Positions 49,802-58,464 of a stretch of 64,000 bases of DNA are shown here, piece by piece. The DNA is from Falsiroseomonas sp050563535. Lineage in GTDB: Bacteria; Pseudomonadota; Alphaproteobacteria; Acetobacterales; Acetobacteraceae. The notes below the pieces were generated by a model. It did not search any database. It had not been told where the DNA came from and was given only the letters and a program-made list of their open reading frames with translations. Position 1 is the first letter of the stretch. Each line of letters opens with the position of its first letter. The position numbers were made by a program, and so were the translations under genes. The DNA lies in the NCBI RefSeq assembly GCF_050563535.1, contig NZ_JBNXUO010000018.1, positions 32,963 to 96,962 on the forward strand, written 5' to 3'.

Positions 49802-51235
49802 TCACTCCCCCGCCGGCGCCGGCACGACCTGCCGCCCGGGCAGGGACGGCGCCGGCGTGATGCCGGCGGTGCGGATCGGCGCGCCCTCCTCCGGCCCTTC
49901 CTGCGCCGGGTGCGGCGGCACGCCGAACAGGCGGAACAGCAGCCAGATGCCCGCGCCGAAGACGGCGAAGTAGACCACGACGAACATCGCGAGCGAGGTC
50001 GCCACCGCCGGCGCCGCGATGGGCGACACGCTCTCCGCCGTGCGCATCAGGCCGTAGACGGTGAAGGGCTGCCGCCCGGCCTCCGTCACGATCCAGCCCG
50101 CCGTCACCGCGACCAGCCCCGAAGGGCCCATCGCCACCGCGAAGCGGTGCAGCCAGGGCGCGTCGAACAGCCGCCCCCGCAGCCGCATGACGAAGGCGAC
50201 GAGGCCGAGCGCCACCATCAGCAGCCCGATCCCCACCATCACCCGGAAGGACCAGAAGACCAGCGGCACGTTGGTGGGCCGCGCATCGGCGGGGAAGGCC
50301 TTCAGCCCGCGGATCTCCGCATCCCAGGCATGGCCGAGGATGAGGCTGCCGAGGCCGGGGATGCCGAGTTCGAGGTCGTTGCGCTCCCTCTCCATGTCGG
50401 GCAGCGCGAACAGGATCAGCGGCGCACCGGTCCGCCGCTCCTCCCAGTGGCCTTCCATCGCGGCGACCTTGGCGGGCTGGTGTTCCAGCGTGTTCAGCCC
50501 GTGCAGGTCGCCCAGCACCACCTGCGCCGGCGCCGCCACCAGCGCCATCCACATCGCCATGGAGAACATCAGCCGCGCATGGCGGTTGGCCGGGTCGCGC
50601 AGCAGGTGGAAGGCGCCGACCGCGCCGACGATGAAGGCGGTGGTCAGGTAGGCGCCGGCGACGACGTGCAGGAAGCGGTACGGGAAGGACGGGTTGAAGA
50701 TGATCGCCCACCAGTCGAGCGGCAGGAAGCGCCCATCCGCCGCCACCTCGTGCCCCGCCGGCGTCTGCATCCAGCTGTTGGCGGCGATGATCCAGAAGGT
50801 GGACATCAGCGTGCCGACCGCGACGCAGCAGGTGGCGGCGAAGTGCAGCGGCCTGCCCACCCGGTTCAGCCCGAACAGCATCACGCCGAGGAAGCCGGCT
50901 TCCAGGAAGAAGGCGGTCAGCACCTCGTAGCCCAGCAGCGGGCCGATCACCGGCCCCGCGCGGTCGCTGAAGGCGGACCAGTTGGTGCCGAACTGGTACG
51001 ACATGACGATGCCGGAGACGACGCCCATCGCGAAGGCCACCGCGAAGACCCGCAGCCACCAGCGGAAGGTCTCGATGAACACCGCCCGCCCGGTGGCCAG
51101 CCACAGCCCTTCCAGCACCGCGAGGTAGGAGGCGAGGCCGATGGTGAAGGCGGGGAACAGGAAATGCCAGACGACCGTGAAGGCGAACTGGAATCGCGCA
51201 AGGTCAAGCGCGCTCGGGAAGGCCTCCCACAGCAT
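49802..51235 (-). CDS. cydA: cytochrome bd ubiquinol oxidase subunit I, short Q-loop (CioA-like)
   Basis: The protein has 477 residues. It starts with ARFQFAFTVVWHFLFPAFTIGLA, where the His binds heme b595/d. EVLTAFFLEAGFLGVMLFG carries the heme Glu, and GWIVTEAGRQPFTVYGLMRT is the quinol-oxidase signature. The length and the region after helix 6 fit the short-Q-loop CIO group, often cyanide-insensitive (known of the family; not shown here). The oxidase reduces O2 without pumping protons. An 18-base dyad lies 56 bases upstream. Confidence 0.95.
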   Translation of the reverse strand: MLWEAFPSALDLARFQFAFTVVWHFLFPAFTIGLASYLAVLEGLWLATGRAVFIETFRWWLRVFAVAFAMGVVSGIVMSYQFGTNWSAFSDRAGPVIGPLLGYEVLTAFFLEAGFLGVMLFGLNRVGRPLHFAATCCVAVGTLMSTFWIIAANSWMQTPAGHEVAADGRFLPLDWWAIIFNPSFPYRFLHVVAGAYLTTAFIVGAVGAFHLLRDPANRHARLMFSMAMWMALVAAPAQVVLGDLHGLNTLEHQPAKVAAMEGHWEERRTGAPLILFALPDMERERNDLELGIPGLGSLILGHAWDAEIRGLKAFPADARPTNVPLVFWSFRVMVGIGLLMVALGLVAFVMRLRGRLFDAPWLHRFAVAMGPSGLVAVTAGWIVTEAGRQPFTVYGLMRTAESVSPIAAPAVATSLAMFVVVYFAVFGAGIWLLFRLFGVPPHPAQEGPEEGAPIRTAGITPAPSLPGRQVVPAPAGE

Positions 51236-51290
51236 CGCGCATCTCCGTTCCTCAACCGCGGGGAACAGCGCGCGGGACCGGCCGGCGCTT

Positions 51291-51308
51291 CATGCGCGGA
51301 CGCGCATG
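51291..51308. promoter_or_regulatory. 18-base perfect inverted repeat upstream of cydA
   Basis: CATGCGCG-GA-CGCGCATG lies 56-73 bases upstream of the cydA ATG in the 133-base gap to the ACT-domain gene. It is a perfect dyad and could be an operator for the oxidase operon. It does not resemble an FNR site (TTGAT-N4-ATCAA). Confidence 0.45.
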
Positions 51309-51368
51309 GCCATCACGAGGACGGGAGGGGCGTGGCGGAAAAAAGGGTGGGCGGCCCGCGCCCGGCCG

Positions 51369-51680
51369 TCAGGCCGCGAGCCGGACGATGCGGCCTTCCA
51401 TCGCCTCCACCCGCTGCACGCCGATGATCTGGCCGAGATTGCCCGCCACGAGATGCACCATGCCGAGCGGCATGGCGTGCAGCGCGACCTCGGCGCGCAT
51501 CGCCTCGCCCTGCCGGGCGGCGCGCACGGAATCCGGCACCAGGTCGCGCTTGGCGAAGGGCTCCAGGATGCGGGACAGCAGGCCGGGCGAGGCCGCGGCG
51601 GTGACGGTGAAGCGCGCCGCGACCAGCGGCTCGTCGCCGGTATCGGACATGGGGGTGTCGGACATGGGGGTGTCGGACAT
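51369..51680 (-). CDS. ACT-domain protein with triplicated start
   Basis: The protein has 103 residues. After MSDTP-MSDTP-MSDTG, a single ACT-like domain follows: ARFTVTAAASPGLLSRILEPFAKRDLVPDSVRAAR then VEAMEGRIV. The pattern resembles the regulatory small subunit of acetolactate synthase, but there is no second domain and no large subunit nearby. Three ATGs (51680, 51665, 51650) each head a 15-base unit, so any could be used. GGAGTT stands before the first. It probably binds a small ligand; the partner is unknown. Confidence 0.75.
   Translation of the reverse strand: MSDTPMSDTPMSDTGDEPLVAARFTVTAAASPGLLSRILEPFAKRDLVPDSVRAARQGEAMRAEVALHAMPLGMVHLVAGNLGQIIGVQRVEAMEGRIVRLAA
51636..51680 (-). 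repeat. three tandem 15-base units at a start codon
   Basis: Read on the minus strand, ATGTCCGACACCCCC occurs twice in perfect form, followed by a third unit that begins ATGTCCGATACC. Each unit supplies an in-frame ATG. Unit number could change by slippage without breaking the frame. Confidence 0.85.
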
Positions 51681-51731
51681 GGGGGGAACTCCGGATCGGA
51701 AAGGGAACGCCGCGATGCTGCCCGGCCGCGA

Positions 51732-51753
51732 CCGGCCCCGTCCCCGGGGCCGG
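51732..51753. terminator. hairpin between the MscS-like and ACT genes
   Basis: CCGGCCCCG-TCCC-CGGGGCCGG is a 9-base perfect stem downstream of the MscS-like stop (minus strand), without a T-tract. Confidence 0.4.
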
Positions 51754-51807
51754 GGGCGGGTCAGGCGGCCGGGCCGGTAATTCGGCCCGCGGGGATCCGG
51801 AAGCTGC

Positions 51808-54123
51808 TCACGCGCCGAGCCTAGCGCCGCCCGGGGCCTCGGTCGAGTCCTCGGCCGGGTGCTTCGCGTCGGCGCGGTCGATGACGAGCTTCTGGTGCGG
51901 GTAGGGAATCTCGATGCCGAGCTTGTCGAAGCGCTGCTTGATGCGCCGGTTGAATTCCCGCCCGACCGCCCAGCGCGCGGTCGGGTCGCCCTTGATGCGG
52001 GCGCGGATCAGCACGCCGGAATCGGCCAGCCTCTCGACCCCCAGCAGCTCCAGGTCGTCGCGGATGATGGCGCCGAGCTTGGGGTCCGCACGCATCTCCG
52101 CCGCCACGTCCTTCATCACCTGGCCGACGCGGTCGGTGTCCTCGCCATAGGCGACGCTGACGTCGAGCACGGCGAAGGAGAAGTCGCGCGTCATGTTGGT
52201 GACGGTGGTCACCGCGCTGAAGGGGATGATGTGGACGCTGCCGTCCTGCGCGCGCAGCCGGATGGAACGGATGGAGAGCTGTTCCACCACGCCCGACAGC
52301 CCGCCCACCTGCACCACGTCGCCCACCGCCACCGCATCCTCGAACAGCAGGAAGATGCCGGTGATGACGTCGCGCACCAGCGTCTGCGACCCGAAGCCGA
52401 TCGCGAGGCCGACGACGCCCGCGCCGGCGATCAGCGGGGCGACGTTCACGCCGATCTCGGTCAGCACGTTCAGCGCGACGAAGACGAGGATCGCCACCGA
52501 CAGCACGGTGCGCAGCATCGGCAGCAGGGTGCGGACGCGGGCGCTGCGGGCCGCCTGTGCGTCGCGCGACAGCTTCGTCAGGTGCCGGGCGATGGCGGCG
52601 TTGGCCAGTTCCCAGACGGTGACCGCCACCAGGATGGTGATGGAGACCGAGACGAGGGAGGAGAGCAGCCGCGCGCCGAGCTGCCCGCGGCGGAACCAGG
52701 CGAAGGAATCCAGCCCCCAGGCCTCCAGCAGGAACAGCAGCGTCGTCACGCCGATCAGCGCGGAGACGACGCCCTTCAGCACGGGGACGTAGCGGTTGGC
52801 CCGCGCCTCCAGCCCCGGATAGCGCCGCGCCAGGTCCGGCCCGATGCGGAAGCCCCGCGCGATGCCGCGCCGCGCCAGTTCGTCCGCCAGCTTGGCGAGG
52901 CCGAGGATGGCGATGGTCAGGGCGGAGACGCGCAGCAGCCTCTCGAACCCGTCGCGCACCTCGAGCGCCCAGACGCCCCACAGCGCGAACAGCCACAGGA
53001 TGGCGATCAGGTGCCAGACATCCGCCAGACGGTCGCGCAGCGCGCGGAACAGGCGGCGCGCGCGGTCCGGGCTCTCGCCCGGCTTCAGCTCCGGCGCGCG
53101 CAGCGCCTCCGCGACCGCATGGCGGTTCTGCAGGACGACGATGACCAGCAGCAGGGAGACGACCAGCAGCGACAGCCGCAGGATCGCGTCATAGGCGCTC
53201 CAGGGCAGGCCGAACAGCAGCCCCGCCTCGGCCACCGCGTAGCCGAAGATGGCCACCACCGCGATCCGCCGCACCCAGACCGTGACATAGGCCGCCGTCT
53301 CGTCCAGCACGCGGACCAGCCGCAGATGGGTCGAGGCCGGGGAGAACAGGACGCGCGACAGCGCCATCACCGCGCGCAGCGCCATGTAGGCGTTGTTGGC
53401 GGTCAGCAGCACCAGCTCCGTCGTCGGCAGCGGGCGGACGAAGCCGATCATGCCGTAGGAGATCACGGCGAAGGCGGCGATCGGCACCAGATCCAGCAGG
53501 AAGCGCGCCGCCACCAGCGGCACGCGGCGCACCCAGGTCCAGGCATCGCCGTCCGCCGGGGCCATGGCGTCCAGCCGGTCGAGCCAGCGCCGCAGCCCGC
53601 GCCGCGTCAGCCATTCCGCCAGCAGCCCCGCGCCGAACAGCAGCGCGAGCTTCCAGGCCGCATCCGTCACCCGCGCCTGCGTCACCGGGTCGCGCGCCAC
53701 CCCCGACGCCCAGGCGGCCAGCCCTGGCAGGTCGGTCGCGGTCTGCGCCGCCGCCACCAGGCTGTCCGACAGCGCCTGCAGGCGCTGCGACGCCCCCATC
53801 AGCAGCTGCGCGCCGAGCGTGTTGGGCGCGAGGATGTCGGGCGCCGGGCTCGGCGCCGCCTCGGCCGCGGGGGCCGGTGCGGGGGTGGCGGGGGCCGCCG
53901 CGGGGGCGGCGGGTGCCGCGGCCGGGGCGGGCGCGGCCCGGCTCGCCGCGGCCAGCGCCTCGAGCGTGCGGAGCAGCTCCGCCCGCCGCGCATCGTCCCG
54001 CAGCGTGTCCAGCACGCGCTGGATCTCGGCGGCCGAGGTCGCGGCCGGGGCGGCCGGCGTCTGGGCCCGGGCCGCCCCGGCGCAGGCCAGGACGAGGATC
54101 AGCAGGCGGAGCAGGTGTCGCAT
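51808..54123 (-). CDS. large MscS-family mechanosensitive ion channel
   Basis: The protein has 771 residues: a signal peptide (ending AARAQ), an Ala/Pro-rich periplasmic linker near residues 70-105, and about ten membrane segments. The MscS pore helix GVVGLAIGFGSQTLVRDVITGIFLLFED follows, and the beta domain has VGDVVQVGGLSGVVEQLSIRSIRLRAQDGSVHIIPF. It resembles the YbiO/MscM-like long MscS proteins, which release solutes during osmotic downshift. The ATG at 54123 begins the signal peptide; upstream frame sequence is unrelated. Confidence 0.92.
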   Translation of the reverse strand: MRHLLRLLILVLACAGAARAQTPAAPAATSAAEIQRVLDTLRDDARRAELLRTLEALAAASRAAPAPAAAPAAPAAAPATPAPAPAAEAAPSPAPDILAPNTLGAQLLMGASQRLQALSDSLVAAAQTATDLPGLAAWASGVARDPVTQARVTDAAWKLALLFGAGLLAEWLTRRGLRRWLDRLDAMAPADGDAWTWVRRVPLVAARFLLDLVPIAAFAVISYGMIGFVRPLPTTELVLLTANNAYMALRAVMALSRVLFSPASTHLRLVRVLDETAAYVTVWVRRIAVVAIFGYAVAEAGLLFGLPWSAYDAILRLSLLVVSLLLVIVVLQNRHAVAEALRAPELKPGESPDRARRLFRALRDRLADVWHLIAILWLFALWGVWALEVRDGFERLLRVSALTIAILGLAKLADELARRGIARGFRIGPDLARRYPGLEARANRYVPVLKGVVSALIGVTTLLFLLEAWGLDSFAWFRRGQLGARLLSSLVSVSITILVAVTVWELANAAIARHLTKLSRDAQAARSARVRTLLPMLRTVLSVAILVFVALNVLTEIGVNVAPLIAGAGVVGLAIGFGSQTLVRDVITGIFLLFEDAVAVGDVVQVGGLSGVVEQLSIRSIRLRAQDGSVHIIPFSAVTTVTNMTRDFSFAVLDVSVAYGEDTDRVGQVMKDVAAEMRADPKLGAIIRDDLELLGVERLADSGVLIRARIKGDPTARWAVGREFNRRIKQRFDKLGIEIPYPHQKLVIDRADAKHPAEDSTEAPGGARLGA

Positions 54124-54217
54124 GGGCCTGGGTAAGCGCGTGCCGGGCGCGGCGGTCAACCCTGAACCGCGCAACGGCATGTTGCACCGCAGCGAACACC
54201 GTTCCAGGATCGGCCCG

Positions 54218-55423
54218 GTGAAGCCGTTCGCCGCCCCGTATCTCTGGCCCACCATGCTGGCCCTGCTGGCCGCGCATCTGGCGGGCATGGGCGCCTTCCT
54301 GGCGGTGCCGGTGCTGTCGCCGCTGATCGCCGCCGAGACCGGCCTGCCGGTCGGCCTGGTCGGCTTTCACACGGCCGTGGTCTATGCCGGCACGCTCGTC
54401 TCCGGCCCGATGACGGCGGGGCTGATCCGCCGCCATGGCGGGGTGCGCGTGCTGCAGGGGGCGCTGGTGGTGATGGGGGCCGGCATCGCGCTGGCGGCCC
54501 TGGGCAGCCCCTGGGCGCTGCTCGCCTCGGCGCTGCTGGCGGGGGTGGGGCATGGGCCGGTGACGCCGGGCGGCAGCCACCTGATCGCGGCCCGCACGCC
54601 GCCGGGCCGGCGGGCGCTGGTGTTCAGCCTGAAGCAGACCGGGGTTCCGGCCGGGGCGATGCTGGTCGCGGCGGCGACGCCCGCCATCGCCGCGCTGCTG
54701 GGCTGGCGGGCCGCAATCCTCGCGGTGGCGGCCACCGCCTTCGCCGTGGCGCTGGCGATCCAGCCGCTGCGTGCGCCGCTCGATGCGGACCGCGACCCGG
54801 CGGCGGGCGGCGCGGGGCCGCGCGGCGTGCTGCGGGATGCGGCCGGCGCGGTGGGGCTGCTGCGCCACGCCCCGGCGCTGCGGCACCTGACGGTGATGGC
54901 CTGCGGCTTCGGCATCGCGCAGTTCTGCTTCCTGACCTTCTTCGTGGCCTTCCAGGTCGCCGCCCTCGGCACCCCGCTGCCCGAGGCGGGGCTGCGGATG
55001 GCGGCGGCGCAGGTGATGGGCGTGGTCGGCCGCATCGGCTGGGCGCTGATGGCCGACCGCTGGGGCGGCCCGCCGGTGCTGGTGCTGTGCGGCGCGGGCG
55101 CGGCGGCGGGGGGCCTGGCGCTGGCCCTGGCCGGGCCGGGCTGGCCGGGCCCGCTGGTGGTGCTGGCCGGGATGGTGATGGGCGCGACGGCGGTCGGCTG
55201 GAACGGCGTGATGCTGGCCGAGGCCGCGCGGATCGCGCCGGGCGGGCAGGTCGGTGCCGCGACCTCCGCGCTGTCCTTCTGCTTCGGGCTGACCATGCTG
55301 GTGGCCCCGCCCGCCTTTTCCGCCCTGGTGGCGCTGACGGGCGGCTATGCGGCGGGGTTCCTCATGTGCGTCGCTGCCACCCTGGCCGGCGCCGTCGCCA
55401 TCGGGCGCACGCCGGCGCGCTGA
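54218..55423 (+). CDS. MFS transporter (CynX/YfcJ-like)
   Basis: A carrier of 401 residues with about 12 hydrophobic segments. It opens YLWPTMLALLAAHLAGMGAFLAVPVLSPLIA. SLKQTGVPAGAMLVAAATPAIA in helix 5 is typical of the NarK/CynX-like group, and RWGGPPVLVLCG is in the second half. A GTG start at 54218 was taken; ATG at 54179 is an alternative. It is divergent from the MscS gene; substrate unknown. Confidence 0.82.
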   Translation: MKPFAAPYLWPTMLALLAAHLAGMGAFLAVPVLSPLIAAETGLPVGLVGFHTAVVYAGTLVSGPMTAGLIRRHGGVRVLQGALVVMGAGIALAALGSPWALLASALLAGVGHGPVTPGGSHLIAARTPPGRRALVFSLKQTGVPAGAMLVAAATPAIAALLGWRAAILAVAATAFAVALAIQPLRAPLDADRDPAAGGAGPRGVLRDAAGAVGLLRHAPALRHLTVMACGFGIAQFCFLTFFVAFQVAALGTPLPEAGLRMAAAQVMGVVGRIGWALMADRWGGPPVLVLCGAGAAAGGLALALAGPGWPGPLVVLAGMVMGATAVGWNGVMLAEAARIAPGGQVGAATSALSFCFGLTMLVAPPAFSALVALTGGYAAGFLMCVAATLAGAVAIGRTPAR

Positions 55424-55482
55424 GGCCGGCGCGCGGCGCGGGGATGGCTTGCCACGCCCCGGATTCACGCCATGTTCCCGCC

Positions 55483-55674
55483 ATGCTGACCCTCCTGACC
55501 GTCCTCCTCGCCGTCTCGATGCTGGCGACCCTCGGCGTGATGTTCGCGGGCATGCTCGGCCTGGTCCGCAGCGAGGCCGCGGGCGGGTCGCGGTCCAACC
55601 GGCTGATGCGCTGGCGGGTCGGGCTGCAGGGGCTGACGCTGGTGCTGTTCCTGATCCTGCTGGCGGTCCGGTGA
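55483..55674 (+). CDS. twin-transmembrane HIG1-like small membrane protein
   Basis: The protein has 63 residues: two hydrophobic helices (LLTVLLAVSMLATLGVMFAGM and GLTLVLFLILLAV) joined by a short charged loop GLVRSEAAGGSRSNRLMRWRVGLQ. The RSNxLMRWRVxLQ loop resembles the HIG1/twin-transmembrane proteins of alphaproteobacteria, some of which associate with respiratory complexes. It is alone on its transcript. Confidence 0.8.
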   Translation: MLTLLTVLLAVSMLATLGVMFAGMLGLVRSEAAGGSRSNRLMRWRVGLQGLTLVLFLILLAVR

Positions 55675-55717
55675 CGCGGGGGTGAGGCGCGGCCGCCCGG
55701 GCCCGCGGGGGCGAATC

Positions 55718-55746
55718 TTGCCGGCCCCCGCCCCCCGCCCTATGGT
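55718..55746 (+). promoter_or_regulatory. sigma-70 promoter candidate for etfBA
   Basis: TTGCCG (55718-55723) and TATGGT (55741-55746) are separated by exactly 17 bases, each matching consensus at 4 of 6 positions. The predicted mRNA would start near 55753, about 57 bases before the etfB ATG. Confidence 0.45.
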
Positions 55747-55809
55747 CCGCGCATGTTTCGCGGCGGTGCAGCACCCCGCGGCAGGTGATCTCCAGGGATC
55801 CGTCACACG

Positions 55810-56559
55810 ATGAAAATCCTCGTCCCCGTCAAGCGGGTGGTCGACTACAACGTCAAGGTCCGGGTGAAGGCGGACGGCACGGGGGTCGAGACGGCCAACG
55901 TGAAGATGTCGATGAACCCCTTCGACGAGATCGCGGTCGAGGAGGCGGTGCGCCTGAAGGAGAAGGGCGCGGCGACCGAGATCGTCGCCGTCTCCGTCGG
56001 CCCCGCCGCGGCGCAGGAACAGATCCGCACCGCGCTCGCCATGGGCGCCGACCGCGGCATCCTGGTCGAGACGGATGGGGTGGTGGAGCCGCTGGCCGTC
56101 GCCAAGATCCTGAAGGCGATCGTCGCGAAGGAAAGCCCGGGCCTCGTCATCATGGGCAAGCAGGCGATCGACGACGACATGAACGCGACGGGCCAGATGC
56201 TCGCCGCCCTGATGGGCTGGCCGCAGGGCACCTTCGCCAGCAAGGTCGAGATCGCCGAGGGCGGCGCGCGGGTGACGCGCGAGGTCGATGGCGGGCTGGA
56301 GACGGTGGCGCTGAAGCTGCCGGCCATCGTCACAGCCGACCTGCGCCTGAACGAGCCGCGCTACGCGTCCCTGCCGAACATCATGAAGGCCCGCAAGAAG
56401 CCGATCGAGACGGTGAAGCCCGACGCGCTCGGCGTCGATGTCGCGCCGCGGCTGACCGTGCTGAAGGTGGAGGAACCGCCGAAGCGGGTGGCCGGGGTGA
56501 AGGTGGGGTCGGTGGCCGAACTCGTCGACAAGCTGCGCAACGAAGCGAAGGTGATCTGA
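55810..56559 (+). CDS. etfB: electron transfer flavoprotein subunit beta
   Basis: The protein has 249 residues with MKILVPVKRVVDYNVKVRV, MNPFDEIAVEEAVRLKEKG and the AMP/recognition-loop region LRLNEPRYASLPNIMKARKKPIE, which docks dehydrogenases. It passes electrons from acyl-CoA and related dehydrogenases to ETF-quinone oxidoreductase. Forms a two-gene operon with etfA, two bases apart. Confidence 0.97.
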   Translation: MKILVPVKRVVDYNVKVRVKADGTGVETANVKMSMNPFDEIAVEEAVRLKEKGAATEIVAVSVGPAAAQEQIRTALAMGADRGILVETDGVVEPLAVAKILKAIVAKESPGLVIMGKQAIDDDMNATGQMLAALMGWPQGTFASKVEIAEGGARVTREVDGGLETVALKLPAIVTADLRLNEPRYASLPNIMKARKKPIETVKPDALGVDVAPRLTVLKVEEPPKRVAGVKVGSVAELVDKLRNEAKVI

Positions 56560-56561
56560 GG

Positions 56562-57491
56562 ATGGCCGTCCTTGTCCTGGCCGACCGCTCCGGCGCGGCC
56601 GTCTCCCAGCCGACCCGCAGCGCGGTGGCGGCGGCGCAGAAGCTGGGCGGCGACGTCCACCTCCTGGTCCTCGGCGCCGAGGGCGCGCCGGCCGCGGCGC
56701 GGCTGCCGGGCGTGGCGAAGGTGCTCGTCGCCTCCGGTCCCGCCTACGGGCACGGTCTGGCGGAGCCCGCGGCGGCGCTGGTCGTGGCGCTCGCGCCCGG
56801 CTATTCGCACCTGCTCGCGCCCGGCTCCGCGATGGGCAAGAACATCATGCCCCGCGTCGCCGCCCTGCTCGACGTGCAGGTGATCAGCGACGTCGCGGGG
56901 GTGGAGGGGCCGGACACCTTCCGCCGCTTCTTCTACGCCGGCAACGCGCTGGCCACCGTGAAGACTTCCGACCCGAAGGTGGTGATGACGGTGCGTGCCG
57001 CCTCCTTCGATCCCGTCCCGGCCGAAGGCGGGTCCGCCGCGGTCGAGGATGCCCCGGCCGCCGAGGATCCGGCGCTGTCCTCCTTCGTCGGCGCCGAGAT
57101 CGCGAAGCTCGAACGGCCGGAGCTGACGGCGGCGCGCGTCGTCGTCTCGGGCGGGCGGGCGATGGGCTCGGCCGACAACTTCAAGGTGCTGGAAGGCGTC
57201 GCCGACCGGCTCGGCGCGGCCATCGGCGCCTCCCGCGCGGCGGTGGATGCGGGCTACGCGCCGAACGACATGCAGGTCGGCCAGACCGGCAAGATCGTGG
57301 CGCCGGAACTCTACATGGCCTTCGGCATCTCGGGCGCGATCCAGCACCTGGCGGGGATGAAGGACAGCAAGGTGATCGTCGCCATCAACAAGGACGAGGA
57401 GGCGCCGATCTTCCAGGTCGCCGACTACGGCCTGGTGGGCGACGTCTTCAAGGTCATCCCCGAGCTCGAGGGCGAGCTCGACAAGAAGTAG
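56562..57491 (+). CDS. etfA: electron transfer flavoprotein subunit alpha
   Basis: The protein has 309 residues with the FAD-binding C-terminal half: ARVVVSGGRAMGS, DMQVGQTGKIVAPELYMAFGISGAIQHLAGM and VIVAINKDEEAPIFQVADYGLVGD. GGATGG follows the etfB stop. An intrinsic terminator follows at 57520, so hbd probably has its own promoter or receives partial read-through. Confidence 0.97.
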   Translation: MAVLVLADRSGAAVSQPTRSAVAAAQKLGGDVHLLVLGAEGAPAAARLPGVAKVLVASGPAYGHGLAEPAAALVVALAPGYSHLLAPGSAMGKNIMPRVAALLDVQVISDVAGVEGPDTFRRFFYAGNALATVKTSDPKVVMTVRAASFDPVPAEGGSAAVEDAPAAEDPALSSFVGAEIAKLERPELTAARVVVSGGRAMGSADNFKVLEGVADRLGAAIGASRAAVDAGYAPNDMQVGQTGKIVAPELYMAFGISGAIQHLAGMKDSKVIVAINKDEEAPIFQVADYGLVGDVFKVIPELEGELDKK

Positions 57492-57519
57492 GGGCCGCAT
57501 CGCCGGCGGGGTCGCATGC

Positions 57520-57550
57520 GCGCCGGCGGGGTGACCCGCCGGCGCTTTTC
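57520..57550 (+). terminator. intrinsic terminator after etfA
   Basis: GCGCCGGCGGG-GTGA-CCCGCCGGCGC is an 11-base perfect stem with a 4-base loop followed by TTTT, in the 80-base gap before the hydroxyacyl-CoA dehydrogenase. Confidence 0.8.
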
Positions 57551-57571
57551 GCAGGTCAGGGGACAGGTCGG

Positions 57572-58450
57572 ATGGCGGAAATCCGGAAGCTTGGCATCGT
57601 CGGCGCGGGCCAGATGGGCAACGGCATCGCCCATGTGGCGGCGCAGTCCGGCCTGTCGGTCGTGATGCTCGACGTGGCGGAGGCGGCGCTGGCCAAGGCG
57701 GTCGCCACCATCGCGAAGAACATGGACCGGCAGGTGCAGAAGGGCACGCTGCCCGCAGCCGAGAAGGACGCGGCGCTGGCGCGCATCGCCACCGCAACCG
57801 GCCACGCCGCCCTGTCCGACTGCGACCTGGTGATCGAGGCCGCGACCGAGCGCGAGGAGGTCAAGCGCCAGATCTTCGCCGCGCTGACGCCGCACCTGAA
57901 GGCGGATGCGCTGGTCGCGACCAACACCTCCTCCATCCCCATCACCCGGCTGGCCGCCGCCACCGACCGCCCGGGCCGCTTCGTGGGGATGCATTTCTTC
58001 AACCCCGTGCCGATGATGAAGCTGGTCGAGGTCATCCGCGGCCTCGCGACCGAGGAGGCGACGGTGCAGGCGGTGGCGGGGCTGGCGCAGCGCATGGGCA
58101 AGACGGTGGCCTTCGCCGCCGACTACCCCGCCTTCATCGTCAACCGCATCCTGCTGCCGATGATCAACGAGGCCTGCGTCGCGCTGCAGGAAGGCGTGGG
58201 CGACATCGCCTCCATCGACGCGGGCATGAAGCTCGGCTGCAACCACCCGATGGGGCCGCTGGAACTGGCGGACTTCATCGGCCTCGACACCTGCCTCTCG
58301 GTGATGGAGGTGCTGCAGGCCGGCATGGGCGACAGCAAGTACCGCCCCTCCCCCCTCCTGCGGAAGTATGTCGAGGCCGGCTGGCTCGGCCGCAAGACCG
58401 GCAAGGGCTTCTACGACTACTCGGTCCAGCCCCCGAAGCCGACGCGCTGA
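57572..58450 (+). CDS. hbd: 3-hydroxybutyryl-CoA dehydrogenase
   Basis: The protein has 292 residues with NAD-binding GIVGAGQMGNGIAHV, catalytic His in GMHFFNPVPMMKLVEVIRG, and the C-terminal dimer domain with NHPMGPLELADFIGLDTCL. The length is that of stand-alone short-chain enzymes (Hbd/PaaH), not of fused FadB. With EtfBA and the enoyl-CoA hydratase at 62904 it points to short-chain acyl-CoA metabolism. Confidence 0.95.
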   Translation: MAEIRKLGIVGAGQMGNGIAHVAAQSGLSVVMLDVAEAALAKAVATIAKNMDRQVQKGTLPAAEKDAALARIATATGHAALSDCDLVIEAATEREEVKRQIFAALTPHLKADALVATNTSSIPITRLAAATDRPGRFVGMHFFNPVPMMKLVEVIRGLATEEATVQAVAGLAQRMGKTVAFAADYPAFIVNRILLPMINEACVALQEGVGDIASIDAGMKLGCNHPMGPLELADFIGLDTCLSVMEVLQAGMGDSKYRPSPLLRKYVEAGWLGRKTGKGFYDYSVQPPKPTR

Positions 58451-58464
58451 TCCCGCCGCGCGCC

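Noticed and set aside
48750..51104. Single 784-residue CydAB fusion on the minus strand
   Set aside because: The upstream part of that frame is an out-of-frame reading of cydA (Ala/Arg/Gly-rich, no family motifs). CydB proper starts with ATG at 49796.
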